64,000 nt of DNA from Montanilutibacter psychrotolerans (GCF_003719825.1 NZ_RIBS01000001.1:1-64000), one strand, 5' to 3'; shown: positions 28,273 to 37,550, numbered from the stretch's first letter. Translations and numbers: made by a program. The notes: generated from the sequence alone by a model not told the origin.

Positions 28273-29598
28273 ATGGGCAAGGCGAAGACCGCGGCGACGC
28301 GCGCGAAGATGACGGCATTGGCGGTGGCGGTGCTGGCAACGGCATGCCAGCAGCAGGCGCCGACGGCGACCGCACCGGTCGACGGCGGGTACCAGGCGAA
28401 GCTGCAGGAGCGCCTGCTCGACGCAAAGCCCGGCGACGTGATCGAGATCCCGGCCGGCCGCCATGTGTTCGATCGCAGCCTCAGCCTGCGCGTCGATGGC
28501 GTCACCCTGCGCGGCGCGGGCATGGACAAGACGATCCTGAGCTTCAAGGGCCAGAAGAGTGGCGCCGAGGGGCTGTTGGTCAACGCCGGCAACTTCACCC
28601 TGGAGAATCTCGCGATCGAGGACAGCAAGGGCGACGGCCTCAAGGTCAACGAAGGCGACAACATCACCATCCGCGGCGTGCGCGTCGAATGGACACGTGG
28701 CCCGCACACCAGCAACGGCGCCTACGGGTTGTACCCAGTGCAGGCCAGCAACGTGCTGATCGAGGATTGCGTGGTGATTGGCGCGTCCGATGCGGGCATC
28801 TACGTGGGCCAGTCCAACAACATCGTCGTGCGGCGCAATCGCGTGGAGCGCAACGTCGCCGGAATCGAGATCGAGAACAGCGTCGGCGCCGACGTGCACG
28901 ACAACCTGGCCACCGGCAACACCGGCGGCATCCTGGTGTTCAACATGCCCAACCTGCCGGTGCCGGGGCATTCCACGCGTGTTTTCAAGAATCGCGTGAT
29001 CGCCAACAACCACGACAACTTCGCCGCCAAGGGCGCGGCCGTTGCCAGCGTGCCGGCCGGTTCGGGCGTGGTGATCAACTCCAACGACAAGGTGGAGATC
29101 TTCGACAACGACATCGCCGGCAACCGCACCGCGAACGTCATCGTCTCCAGCTACTGGTCCACCGGCTACATGAACAAGTACGGCGTGGCGAAGGACTACG
29201 ACCCCTATCCGGAGCAGATCGCGGTGTTCGGCAATCGCTTCAGCGGTGGCGGCGATTCGCCCGACGGCTTCGACCTGAAGGCGCTGAAGCTGGCGCTGTA
29301 CGGGCTCGGCGGCCACCTTCCGGACGTGCTGTGGGATGGCTATGCCAATCCCAAGCTCGCCACCGGCCCGCAGATCTGCGTGCGCGATGCCTCCGGGCTG
29401 ATCAACGCCGACGGCCCGAACAAGTACGCCAATCCCAGCCACGTCGACCTGGCCGCGCCCGACGGTGCGGCGTTCCGGTGCACCCTGCAGCGCTTGCCGG
29501 CGATCGCGCTGGCTGCGCCTGCCGCAGCGCCTGGTGCGGGCGTCGTTGCCGCGCCGGCCGCAGCGGTCGCTCCCGCCACCGCGGTGCCGCAGGGTTGA
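28273..29598 (+). CDS. Parallel beta-helix repeat protein, probable lipoprotein (TIGR03805 type)
   Basis: A 441-residue protein with a short basic N-terminus, a hydrophobic stretch and a Cys at a lipobox-like site (LATAC), suggesting a lipoprotein. It then shows stacked right-handed beta-helix coils: GDVIEIPAGRHVFDRSLSL, VTLRGAGMDKTILSF, FTLENLAIEDSKGDGLKV, NIVVRRNRVERNVAGIEIE and so on (about 45-310), and ends in an Ala/Pro tail. Such helices often bind or cut polysaccharides, but no lyase active site is evident. The family is known mainly as a two-gene partner of the diheme cytochrome that follows 2 bases later. GGAGG stands before the ATG. Confidence 0.9.
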   Translation: MGKAKTAATRAKMTALAVAVLATACQQQAPTATAPVDGGYQAKLQERLLDAKPGDVIEIPAGRHVFDRSLSLRVDGVTLRGAGMDKTILSFKGQKSGAEGLLVNAGNFTLENLAIEDSKGDGLKVNEGDNITIRGVRVEWTRGPHTSNGAYGLYPVQASNVLIEDCVVIGASDAGIYVGQSNNIVVRRNRVERNVAGIEIENSVGADVHDNLATGNTGGILVFNMPNLPVPGHSTRVFKNRVIANNHDNFAAKGAAVASVPAGSGVVINSNDKVEIFDNDIAGNRTANVIVSSYWSTGYMNKYGVAKDYDPYPEQIAVFGNRFSGGGDSPDGFDLKALKLALYGLGGHLPDVLWDGYANPKLATGPQICVRDASGLINADGPNKYANPSHVDLAAPDGAAFRCTLQRLPAIALAAPAAAPGAGVVAAPAAAVAPATAVPQG

Positions 29599-29600
29599 GC

Positions 29601-30824
29601 GTGGGCGGTTCGATCCGGCCCCGCTGGGGCGTGCATCGCGTCAGGACGACGGCACCGACAACCACCCGCGCGTGGCGTGCGATCGCGCTGCTGGTCGTCG
29701 CGCTGCTGTTCGTCGCGTTGCTGGGCGCATGCGCGCGATCGCCTGCGCCCGTGCGCTTCCACGCCGACGGCAGCCCGCGCACGCTGGCCGAGTGGGGCGT
29801 GCTGCAGTCCGACGGAACACGGTTGCGGCTGGCAGGCGGCGTGCTGCCGTACGACCTCAACACGCCGCTGTTCTCCGACTACGCACACAAGCTGCGCACG
29901 GTGTGGATGCCGGCCGGTACCGCGGCCCAGTACCGCGCCGACGACAGCTTCGCGTTCCCGGTCGGCACCATCATCAGCAAGACGTTCTACTACCCTCGCG
30001 CTGGCGGCGCGGCTGCCGCAAACGCGGTGCTGAAGGCCGATGCCACGCCCGACGAGCGCATCGGCGATGGCCTGGACCTCACCCGGGTACGGATGATCGA
30101 GACGCGCCTGCTGGTGCGTCGCGAAGGCGGGTGGGCCGCACTGGCCTACGTCTGGAACGACGCCCAGACCGAGGCCGTGCTGAGCCGCGCGGGCGCGTCG
30201 TTGCCGCTGCAACTGGTGGCCCAGGATGGAGGTGGCACGGACTTCACCTACCAGGTGCCCGATCAGAACCAGTGCGCGGGCTGCCACGCCAGCAACAACA
30301 CCACGCGCGCGATCGCGCCGATCGGGGCGAAGGCGCGCCACCTGCATCGGGATTACGCCTATGCCAACGGCAGTGCACCGCAGCTGCAGCGCTGGCAACA
30401 GGTTGGCTACCTCACCGGCGCACCGGCCGCCGCCGCGACGCCGCGCAACGCCGATTGGCGCGATGGCGCACGCGCGAGCCTCGATGCGCGCGCACGTGCC
30501 TACCTCGACATCAACTGCGGCCACTGCCACAACGCGCGCGGCCCGGCCGATACCTCGGGCCTGCTGCTGGACAGCAGTGTCGTGTCGACGCGGCAACTGG
30601 GCATCTGCAAGCCGCCGGTGGCGGCCGGGCAGGGCACCGGCGACCACACCTTCGACATCGTGCCGGGACAACCGGCCCAATCGATCCTGGTGTATCGGAT
30701 GCGCAGTCTCGACCCGGGCGCGATGATGCCCGAGCTGGGGCGCGACCTGATCCACGAGGAAGGCGTGGCACTGGTAAGCGAGTGGATCGGGGCGCAGAAC
30801 GGACGGTGCGATTCGGAGACATGA
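29601..30824 (+). CDS. Diheme c-type cytochrome lipoprotein (SO2930/HNE_0200 family)
   Basis: A 407-residue exported protein with a basic N-terminus, a hydrophobic stretch and a good lipobox (LLGAC, Cys44). Two heme c attachment motifs are present, CAGCH (225-229) and CGHCH (306-310), and MMPE near residue 375 may supply axial Met. It resembles the TIGR03806/SO2930 family, uncharacterised, regularly paired with beta-helix proteins. The GTG at 29601 lies 2 bases after the previous stop with AGGG upstream; a GTG at 29631 is the alternative. A periplasmic or outer-membrane electron-transfer role is inferred. Confidence 0.88.
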   Translation: MGGSIRPRWGVHRVRTTAPTTTRAWRAIALLVVALLFVALLGACARSPAPVRFHADGSPRTLAEWGVLQSDGTRLRLAGGVLPYDLNTPLFSDYAHKLRTVWMPAGTAAQYRADDSFAFPVGTIISKTFYYPRAGGAAAANAVLKADATPDERIGDGLDLTRVRMIETRLLVRREGGWAALAYVWNDAQTEAVLSRAGASLPLQLVAQDGGGTDFTYQVPDQNQCAGCHASNNTTRAIAPIGAKARHLHRDYAYANGSAPQLQRWQQVGYLTGAPAAAATPRNADWRDGARASLDARARAYLDINCGHCHNARGPADTSGLLLDSSVVSTRQLGICKPPVAAGQGTGDHTFDIVPGQPAQSILVYRMRSLDPGAMMPELGRDLIHEEGVALVSEWIGAQNGRCDSET

Positions 30825-30936
30825 CCGCGGTCGGGGGACCGCGGCGCAGGGGGAGCAAGGCGATCGGGCAGTAACGCAAGGGAGCGTGGTCGTCACGACC
30901 GCGACGATCAACGTACGGGGAACGGAGGGGTTAGGA

Positions 30937-33375
30937 ATGCCGATGCGACAACACCAGCTCGCCAGCGCGCTTGCGCTGGTTCTATCCAGCGGCGTGCTTG
31001 CACTTGCGCTACCGGGAACGGCGCGCGCGCAGGACAGCGTCAGTGGGGAAGCGGCGAGCGACAAGGCGGCCGTGCTCGACAGCATCATCGTCACCGCGCA
31101 GAGCCGCGAGCAGCAGTTGCAGGACGTGCCGATCGCGTTGCAGGTGGTCAACGATGCGCTGATCGAAGAAGTGGCCGCGGAAGACCTTGGCGACCTGGAC
31201 AGCTTCGTGCCCGGGCTGGTGGTCGACAGCCTGCAGCCGACGCAGTCGTCGATCGCGTTGCGCGGCATCAGCACCGACGACTTCGGCATCGGCACCGATC
31301 CGGCGGTCGGCGTCTACATCGACGGCGTCTACGCCGGGCGCGGCGGTGGCATGCTGCTGCCGTTCACCGATGTCGAGCGGATCGAAGTGCTGAAGGGGCC
31401 GCAGGGCACCCTGTTCGGTCGCAACACCGCCGCCGGTGCGATCTCGATCGTGACCCGCAGCCCGGCCGACGAAGTGGAGGCGCGCGCGCGCCTGCGCGTG
31501 GGCAACTATGGAAAGCGCTACTTCGAGACGATGGTGAACGTGCCCACCGGCGAGGACGCCGCGCTGCGGCTGAGCGCGCTGGTCAATCACAGCGACGGCT
31601 GGCTGCGCGACGCGGCCACCGGGGAGGATCTCGGCGGCGAAGACACCTGGGCCACGCGCGCCGCGTTCAAGCTCGGCCTCGGCGACAACACCAGCGCCGT
31701 GCTGAGCTGGGACCACGAGAGCCTGGACCAGAACGCCCGCCCGACCACAGGCATCGTGCCGCTGCCGCCCGCACCGGGCCGTCCGGCGGTACCGCTGGAC
31801 CCATTGGACTACCTCGACCCGCGCAAGGTCGACACCTTCAATGACCTCGTCGACAACGACGAATGGCGCACCTTCGACGGCGTCAACCTGATCGTCGACC
31901 ACGCCTTCACCTGGGGCCACCTGACGTCCACCTCGGCGTGGCGGCAGTACGACGCGATCAATCACACCGAGGAAGACGGCACCAACCGCGTCAACCTGTA
32001 CATCGACTCGGAAAACACCGAGAGCAACGAGAGCGTCTACCAGGAGTTCAAGTTCAACGGCAGCAGTGCGCGCTTGGACTGGGTGGCCGGCGTGAGCTAT
32101 TTCGCCGAGGATTCCGACCAGACCAGCGAGGTCAACACGCTGACCGATGCGGTGGATACGGCTGTGTTCAATCTCGGCCTGGCGGCGACGCCGGACGGCA
32201 CGCTGTTCAACTTCTTCACCCAGGTCGCACAGGCCAATGGCATTCCGGTCAGCCTGCTCGGCCACCAGTGGAACGAGAAGTTCGTCAACACGTTGTCGAC
32301 CAAGTCCTATGCGGCCTTCGGAGACGTGATCTGGCATGCCAACGACAAGCTCAACCTGACCTTCGGCCTGCGCTACACGCGCGACGAGAAGCGCTTCAGC
32401 TGGTTCAACGACCAGCGCGACGCGCCCACGCTCGACGCCGCGCTGGACCAGCTCGAGGCCATCGGGTTCTTCCAACTGGTCGGCGTGCCGCGCGAGGCAT
32501 TCGTCTTCGACCTGGCCTTCATCGATCCACCGGCGATGCTCAACAAGGGACGGCTCAACGGTGACCGCAAGTCGTGGAGCGATTTCAGCCCGCGCTTCGT
32601 CGTCGACTACCACTTCAACGACCGTTCGATGGTGTACGCCTCGCTGGCCAAGGGCTACAAGGCCGGCGGCTACAACGCGCTGCAGATCGGCTCCAGCTTC
32701 GACAACGAGGACGTGTGGAACGTCGAGGCCGGCATCAAGCAGGCGTTTCCGGACTGGCGCCTGCAGTACAACGCGTCGGTGTTCCACTACGTCTACAGCA
32801 ACCGCCAGTCGGTGCGCCTGGACAGCAGCACGGTGATTCCGCGCTTCGTCGTCGACACTGGCGACCTGCAGGCCTGGGGGCTGGAGTTCGATACGCGTTG
32901 GCAGGCCACCGACGCGTTCGTGCTGGACTTCAACGCCGCGTTCATCGACTCGGAGTTCAAGGACTACACCGGCATCGGTGGCAACGACCTCAGCGGCCAG
33001 CCGACCGGCGAGCCGTACTTCTCGGCAGCGGCTGGTGCGAGCTACCGCTGGCAGCTGGGCGATGCCGGCGACCTGCGTCTGTCGGCGCGCCACACGTACC
33101 GCGGTGCCACGCGCTGCAACGACGAATCGCAGACGCAGACCACCTGTGGAACCAGCCCCGCGCTGGATCAGGGCGAGGCGCAGAGCCGCACCGACCTGCG
33201 TCTGGGCTGGAGCTCGGCCAGCGGCCGGCTGGGGATGGCCGTGTACGGCCACAACCTGGCCGACAACCGCTACGTGACCGGGCTTAACACCTACGGCAAG
33301 GACGCGTTCGGCACGGTCGGCGCGACGGTCAGCGAGCCGCGCACGTACGGATTCGAGGTGACGTTGCAGTACTGA
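30937..33375 (+). CDS. TonB-dependent outer-membrane receptor
   Basis: An 812-residue receptor. The signal peptide (about 1-31, cleaved after TARA) precedes a TonB-box-like DSIIVTA (49-55), the plug domain (LQDVPIALQVVND to EVLKGPQGTLFGRNTAAGAISIVTR) and a 22-strand barrel ending in the aromatic Tyr of FEVTLQY. It is of the type found in large numbers in Xanthomonads and Sphingomonads, which import siderophores, vitamin B12, glycans or lipids; the substrate here is unknown. The ATG at 30937 has GGAGGGG six bases upstream. It follows the cytochrome gene by 112 bases on the same strand and ends at a strong terminator. Confidence 0.93.
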   Translation: MPMRQHQLASALALVLSSGVLALALPGTARAQDSVSGEAASDKAAVLDSIIVTAQSREQQLQDVPIALQVVNDALIEEVAAEDLGDLDSFVPGLVVDSLQPTQSSIALRGISTDDFGIGTDPAVGVYIDGVYAGRGGGMLLPFTDVERIEVLKGPQGTLFGRNTAAGAISIVTRSPADEVEARARLRVGNYGKRYFETMVNVPTGEDAALRLSALVNHSDGWLRDAATGEDLGGEDTWATRAAFKLGLGDNTSAVLSWDHESLDQNARPTTGIVPLPPAPGRPAVPLDPLDYLDPRKVDTFNDLVDNDEWRTFDGVNLIVDHAFTWGHLTSTSAWRQYDAINHTEEDGTNRVNLYIDSENTESNESVYQEFKFNGSSARLDWVAGVSYFAEDSDQTSEVNTLTDAVDTAVFNLGLAATPDGTLFNFFTQVAQANGIPVSLLGHQWNEKFVNTLSTKSYAAFGDVIWHANDKLNLTFGLRYTRDEKRFSWFNDQRDAPTLDAALDQLEAIGFFQLVGVPREAFVFDLAFIDPPAMLNKGRLNGDRKSWSDFSPRFVVDYHFNDRSMVYASLAKGYKAGGYNALQIGSSFDNEDVWNVEAGIKQAFPDWRLQYNASVFHYVYSNRQSVRLDSSTVIPRFVVDTGDLQAWGLEFDTRWQATDAFVLDFNAAFIDSEFKDYTGIGGNDLSGQPTGEPYFSAAAGASYRWQLGDAGDLRLSARHTYRGATRCNDESQTQTTCGTSPALDQGEAQSRTDLRLGWSSASGRLGMAVYGHNLADNRYVTGLNTYGKDAFGTVGATVSEPRTYGFEVTLQY

Positions 33376-33416
33376 ACCGCCGGTCCGCCGGGAGACCGGC
33401 GATCGGGCCATGACGC

Positions 33417-33451
33417 AACCCCGGCAGTGCGAACTGCCGGGGTTTTCGTTT
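33417..33451 (+). terminator. Rho-independent terminator of the beta-helix/cytochrome/receptor operon
   Basis: A perfect 12-bp stem, AACCCCGGCAGT (33417-33428) with ACTGCCGGGGTT (33433-33444), GCGA loop, followed by TTCGTTT. It isolates the accessory operon from recG. Confidence 0.95.
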
Positions 33452-33477
33452 GCGGGGGATCACGGCATCCTTGCACG

Positions 33478-35595
33478 ATGCCGATGCGCAAGGACGGGGT
33501 CACCGTCGATCTTCAGATGCAACCGCTGGACCGCCTCCGTGGGGTCGGCCCGGCCGTGGCCGAGAAGCTTGCCGCGCGCGGCCTGTCGACCCTGCAGGAC
33601 CTGTGGCTGCATCTGCCCCGGCAGTACGAGGATCGCACCCGGCTGACGCAGATCCGCGCGTTGCAGCCGGGTGTTGCGGCGCAGGTCGAAGGTCGGGTGG
33701 AGGCGGTCGAGCGCGGCTTCCGTTACCGGCCCATGCTGCGCGTGGCGATCTGCGACGACTCGCATGCCACCCTGGTGCTGCGCTTCTTCCATTTCCGCGC
33801 CGCGCAGGTTGCCCAGTTCGCGCCGGGCGCGCGCGTGCGCTGCTACGGCACGCCCAAGCCGGGACAGAACGGCCTGGAGATCGTGCACCCCAGCTACCGC
33901 GTGCTCGACGATGCCGTCGAGACAGTGCTCGGCGACCAGCTCGATCCGGTCTATCCGACGATCGACGGCGTCGGCACCACCGTGCTGCGGCGGCTGATCG
34001 ACCAGGCGTTGCAGCGCCTGCCTGACGACGATTCGCTGGAGCTGTTGCCGCAGTCGCTGCTGAGCCATTTCCAGTTGCCGACCTTGCGCGAGGCGCTGCT
34101 CACCGTGCACCGGCCCGCGCCGGACAGCGACATCGCCGCCTTGCTGGCCGGACGCCATCCCGCGCAACGGCGCCTGGCCCTGGAGGAACTGCTCGCTCAC
34201 CACCTGAGCCTGCGCGGACAGCGCATCGCCCAGCAGGCGCACGCGGCACGTTCGCTGCGCGGCTTGACGCTCGCAAGGAAGCTGCGCGACGCGCTGCCGT
34301 TCCGGTTGACCGGCGCGCAGCAGCGCGTGTTCGAACAGATCCGCACCGACCTGCGCAAGCCGTCGCCGATGCTGCGGCTGGTGCAGGGCGACGTCGGCAG
34401 CGGCAAGACCGTGGTCGCGGCCCTGGCGGCGATGCTCGCCGTGGAGGACGGCCGCCAGGCGGCGCTGATGGCGCCCACCGAATTGCTGGCCGAGCAGCAC
34501 CTGGGCAACCTGCGCGCGTGGCTGGAGCCGCTCGGCGTGCGGGTGGCATGGCTGGCGGGCAAGGTGACCGGCCGCGCGCGCGCCAAGGTGATTGCCGAGG
34601 TCGCGTCCGGCGAGGCGCAGGTGGTGGTGGGCACGCACGCGTTGATGCAGGAAGGCGTCGCGTTCGCCGATCTCGCACTGGCGATCGTCGACGAGCAGCA
34701 CCGCTTTGGCGTGCACCAGCGGTTGGCCCTGCGCGACAAGGGCGCCGGCGGTACGGTCGGTGCCGACGCGGTGGTGCCGCACCAGCTGGTGATGACGGCC
34801 ACGCCGATCCCGCGCACGCTGGCCATGGCGGCGTATGCCGACCTGGACGTGTCGGCGATCGACGAACTGCCACCGGGTCGCACACCGGTGCAGACCGTCG
34901 CGCTCAGTGCCGAACGCCGCCCCGAACTGGTCGAGCGCATCCGCGCCGCGTGCGCCGAAGGCCGCCAGGCGTACTGGGTGTGCACGATCATCGACGAGTC
35001 CGACGAAGTCGTGGCGCAGGCCGCGCAGTCCACGTTCGAGGAGCTGTCGCGGCAGTTGTCGGGACTGCGCGTCGGGCTGGTGCACGGCCGCCTCAAGGCG
35101 GCGGAAAAGCAGGCGATGATGCGCGCGTTCAAGGAAGGCGAGATCGACCTGCTGGTTGCGACCACGGTGATCGAGGTCGGCGTCGACGTGCCCAACGCGT
35201 CGTTGATGATCGTCGAGAACGCCGAACGCCTCGGCCTGGCGCAGTTGCACCAGCTGCGCGGGCGCGTGGGACGCGGCAGTGCGGCCTCCAGTTGCGTGCT
35301 GCTGTACCAGCCACCGCTGTCGCAGATGGCCAGGCAGCGCCTGGCGACGATGCGCGAAACAAACGACGGCTTCGTGATCGCCGAGAAGGATCTCGAACTG
35401 CGTGGTCCGGGCGAACTGCTCGGCACGCGCCAGACCGGCATCGCCGGGTTCCGCGTCGCCGATCTCGCACGCGATGCCGACCTGCTGCCGCAAGTGCAGG
35501 CGCTGGGCGAACGGCTGCTGGCGGACTCCCCGGCACTGGCCGCCCGCATCGTGGCGCGCTGGGTGGGCGGCGCCGCGCGCTATGCGTCAGCATGA
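33478..35595 (+). CDS. recG: ATP-dependent DNA helicase RecG
   Basis: Branch-migrates Holliday junctions and reverses stalled forks. The 705-residue protein has the N-terminal wedge/OB domain (about 60-160), the Walker A motif GDVGSGKT (304-311), the DEQH box (405-408), MTATPIPRT, and the C-terminal helicase core with QLRGRVGRG and the GPGELLGTRQTG TRG-type motif. The ATG at 33478 gives the usual N-terminus. In E. coli and relatives recG is close to spoT; here the AraC-to-receptor block separates them. Confidence 0.97.
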   Translation: MPMRKDGVTVDLQMQPLDRLRGVGPAVAEKLAARGLSTLQDLWLHLPRQYEDRTRLTQIRALQPGVAAQVEGRVEAVERGFRYRPMLRVAICDDSHATLVLRFFHFRAAQVAQFAPGARVRCYGTPKPGQNGLEIVHPSYRVLDDAVETVLGDQLDPVYPTIDGVGTTVLRRLIDQALQRLPDDDSLELLPQSLLSHFQLPTLREALLTVHRPAPDSDIAALLAGRHPAQRRLALEELLAHHLSLRGQRIAQQAHAARSLRGLTLARKLRDALPFRLTGAQQRVFEQIRTDLRKPSPMLRLVQGDVGSGKTVVAALAAMLAVEDGRQAALMAPTELLAEQHLGNLRAWLEPLGVRVAWLAGKVTGRARAKVIAEVASGEAQVVVGTHALMQEGVAFADLALAIVDEQHRFGVHQRLALRDKGAGGTVGADAVVPHQLVMTATPIPRTLAMAAYADLDVSAIDELPPGRTPVQTVALSAERRPELVERIRAACAEGRQAYWVCTIIDESDEVVAQAAQSTFEELSRQLSGLRVGLVHGRLKAAEKQAMMRAFKEGEIDLLVATTVIEVGVDVPNASLMIVENAERLGLAQLHQLRGRVGRGSAASSCVLLYQPPLSQMARQRLATMRETNDGFVIAEKDLELRGPGELLGTRQTGIAGFRVADLARDADLLPQVQALGERLLADSPALAARIVARWVGGAARYASA

Positions 35596-35611
35596 AGTCG
35601 CCACTACGCCC

Positions 35612-36193
35612 ATGACCGATCGCGGCAACGCCACCACGCGCTGGTTCGGCGCGCATTTCGACCGGTTGCACCCGTTGCTGCAGGCGCTTCACCGCGATGG
35701 CGGCACGCTGCGGGGCGACGTCGCCATCCGCACCGGTCGGGGACTGGCGGGCGTGCTCGGACGTCGCCTGGGGCGTCGGCTGGGCATCCCGCTCGACCGC
35801 CCGACCCGCGGCATCGAGGTGCGGATCCACCACGACGACGTCGAGATGCACTGGGTCCGGACCTTCGACGATGGCAGCGTGCTGCGCTCGGTGTTTCGTC
35901 CCGTCGGTCGCTTCCCGCAGGGGCATTGGGTGGAAACAACGGGGCCGGTGCGCATGCGCCTGGCCGTGGACGTGGCCGACGGTGGCTGGCGATGGCGCCT
36001 GCTGGGCGTGGACGTGCGTGGCCTGCCGTTGCCCCTGTGGCTGTTCCCGCGCGCCGACGCCAGCAAGCGCATCGACGAGGCCGGTCGCTATCGCTTCGGC
36101 GTGGCGTTCTCGCTCTGGCCGCTGGGCGAGGTACTACGGTACGAAGGCGCCTTGCGTGCGGCCCCGTACCGCGACCAGCCGATCCACGCATAA
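35612..36193 (+). CDS. DUF4166 domain protein
   Basis: A 193-residue protein of the DUF4166 family, recognised by WFGAHFDRLHPLLQALHRDGG at the start, a GRGLAGVLGRRLG turn, the WVRTFDDGSVLRSVF strand and a PLWLFPRADASKRIDEAG segment. The function is unknown; the fold is probably a beta-barrel with a hydrophobic pocket. The ATG at 35612 is 16 bases after recG; an ATG at 35582, inside recG, is also in frame. It may be co-transcribed with recG and the nucleoside hydrolase that starts 7 bases after it. Confidence 0.85.
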   Translation: MTDRGNATTRWFGAHFDRLHPLLQALHRDGGTLRGDVAIRTGRGLAGVLGRRLGRRLGIPLDRPTRGIEVRIHHDDVEMHWVRTFDDGSVLRSVFRPVGRFPQGHWVETTGPVRMRLAVDVADGGWRWRLLGVDVRGLPLPLWLFPRADASKRIDEAGRYRFGVAFSLWPLGEVLRYEGALRAAPYRDQPIHA

Positions 36194-36200
36194 TCGGGCC

Positions 36201-37136
36201 ATGACAAATCGCATCCCACTGCTGATTGATACCGACCCAGGCGTCGACGACGCGCTGGCCCTGTTGATGGCCTTCAACGATCCGCGCCATGAGGTCGTCG
36301 GGTTGAGCATCGCCGCCGGCAACGTCGGCCTGGCGCATACCGTGGCCAACGCGCTGAAGCTGTGCGAAGTCGCAGGCGTCGACGTGCCGGTGTTCGCCGG
36401 TTGCGCCGAACCGCTGCTGCATCCGGCGCGCGACGCGGCGTACGTGCACGGTCGCGACGGCTTCGGCGACATCGGCTATCCGCCGGCCACCCGCGCCGCG
36501 GAAAACGAGCACGCCGCGCTGGCGATCCTGCGCCTCTCGCACGAACACGCCGGCAAGTTGCTGCTGGTGGCCCTCGGTCCGCTGAGCAACATCGCGCTGG
36601 CCCTCAAGCTGGACCCGACCCTGCCGTCGCGCGTCGCGCGGCTGGTGGTGATGGGCGGCGCGGTGACGGCGCACGGCAACATCACGCCTGCGGCCGAGTT
36701 CAACATCGCCTTCGATCCGGAGGCCGCGCACATCGTGCTGTCGGCATTCCCGCACTTCGACCTGGCCGATTGGGAGGCCACCATCGCCCACGGCCTGCTG
36801 CACGACGAGGTGCTGGGTTGGCTGGCCGCCGACAGCGAACGGGCGCGCTTCTACGAGGCCATTTCGCGCAAGACGCGCGAGTGGTCGGCCGATCGCCGTG
36901 GCGACCACTGGCATTCGGCCGACGGCCTGGCGATGGCCTACGCGTTGCAGCCCGAGGGCGCGGTCGAGGTGGAGTCGCGGCCCGTCGCCGTCGAGCTGGA
37001 GGGGCGACATACCCGCGGCGCCACGATCGTCGACTGGCTCCGCCAGGACGGGGCGCCCGACAACGCGCGGATCCTGCTGAAGTACGACCAGGCCCGTTTC
37101 GAAAGGCTGGTGCGTGCCGCGCTGGCGGCGGTCTGA
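36201..37136 (+). CDS. Nucleoside hydrolase (IU-NH family)
   Basis: Cleaves the N-glycosidic bond of nucleosides to base and ribose, for salvage. The 311-residue protein starts with the Ca-binding [14 protein letters not shown] motif, has [29 protein letters not shown] and [28 protein letters not shown], and a catalytic His region near [12 protein letters not shown]. Substrate preference (inosine/uridine or pyrimidine) cannot be set from sequence. The ATG is 7 bases past the DUF4166 stop. Confidence 0.94.
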   Translation: MTNRIPLLIDTDPGVDDALALLMAFNDPRHEVVGLSIAAGNVGLAHTVANALKLCEVAGVDVPVFAGCAEPLLHPARDAAYVHGRDGFGDIGYPPATRAAENEHAALAILRLSHEHAGKLLLVALGPLSNIALALKLDPTLPSRVARLVVMGGAVTAHGNITPAAEFNIAFDPEAAHIVLSAFPHFDLADWEATIAHGLLHDEVLGWLAADSERARFYEAISRKTREWSADRRGDHWHSADGLAMAYALQPEGAVEVESRPVAVELEGRHTRGATIVDWLRQDGAPDNARILLKYDQARFERLVRAALAAV

Positions 37137-37189
37137 GCCAGTCGGGACGGCCTCGGGCGGGCCGGAGAGAGCGGGGGAAGGGGCAGGGC

Positions 37190-37218
37190 TTGCGACGCGC
37201 CGGAGCGGTCGTTATACT
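37190..37218 (+). promoter_or_regulatory. Sigma-70 promoter of the L31 gene
   Basis: TTGCGA (37190-37195) and TATACT (37213-37218) have a 17-base spacer and lie 34 bases before the ATG of the L31 gene. It is one of the best promoters in the window. Confidence 0.8.
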
Positions 37219-37251
37219 GCCCAGCTCTCCCGCATAACATTGGTACATGCC

Positions 37252-37497
37252 ATGAAGGCCGGCATCCATCCCGAATACCGCGACGTCGTGTTCCAGGACG
37301 TCACCACGGAATTCCAGATCCTGACCCGCTCGACCCTTGGCAGCAAGGAATCGATCAAGTGGGAAGACGGTAACGAGTACCCGCTGATCAAGGTCGATAT
37401 CTCCTCGGCCTCGCACCCGTTCTACACGGGCAAGCACAAGATCATGGATACCGGCGGCCGCGTGGACAAGTTCCGCAAGCGTTACGCGCAGAAGTAA
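37252..37497 (+). CDS. rpmE2: 50S ribosomal protein L31 type B
   Basis: An 81-residue L31 of the type B form. It has [60 protein letters not shown]. It contains no Cys, so it cannot bind zinc through the CxxC pairs of type A; such paralogues usually release zinc under starvation. The gene has its own promoter and terminator, so it is a single-gene unit. Confidence 0.96.
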   Translation: MKAGIHPEYRDVVFQDVTTEFQILTRSTLGSKESIKWEDGNEYPLIKVDISSASHPFYTGKHKIMDTGGRVDKFRKRYAQK

Positions 37498-37520
37498 TCG
37501 CGCCGCAAGTGTTCCGCATG

Positions 37521-37550
37521 ACGGCCGCCGAAAGGCGGCCGTTGTCGTTT
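37521..37550 (+). terminator. Terminator of the L31 gene
   Basis: ACGGCCGCC (37521-37529) pairs with GGCGGCCGT (37534-37542) around a GAAA tetraloop and is followed by TGTCGTTT, 23 bases after the stop. Confidence 0.85.

Noticed and set aside
28145-28426. Extended N-terminus of the AraC-type regulator.
   Set aside because: It is proline-, serine- and arginine-rich and overlaps the promoter region and start of the divergent beta-helix gene.
28344-29594. Plus-strand open frame, overlapping the beta-helix gene and continuous with the cytochrome, which could be read as one long cytochrome protein.
   Set aside because: The upstream part is out of frame with the beta-helix gene, is Arg/Gln-rich and has no start signal; the lipobox fixes the cytochrome start at 29601 or 29631.
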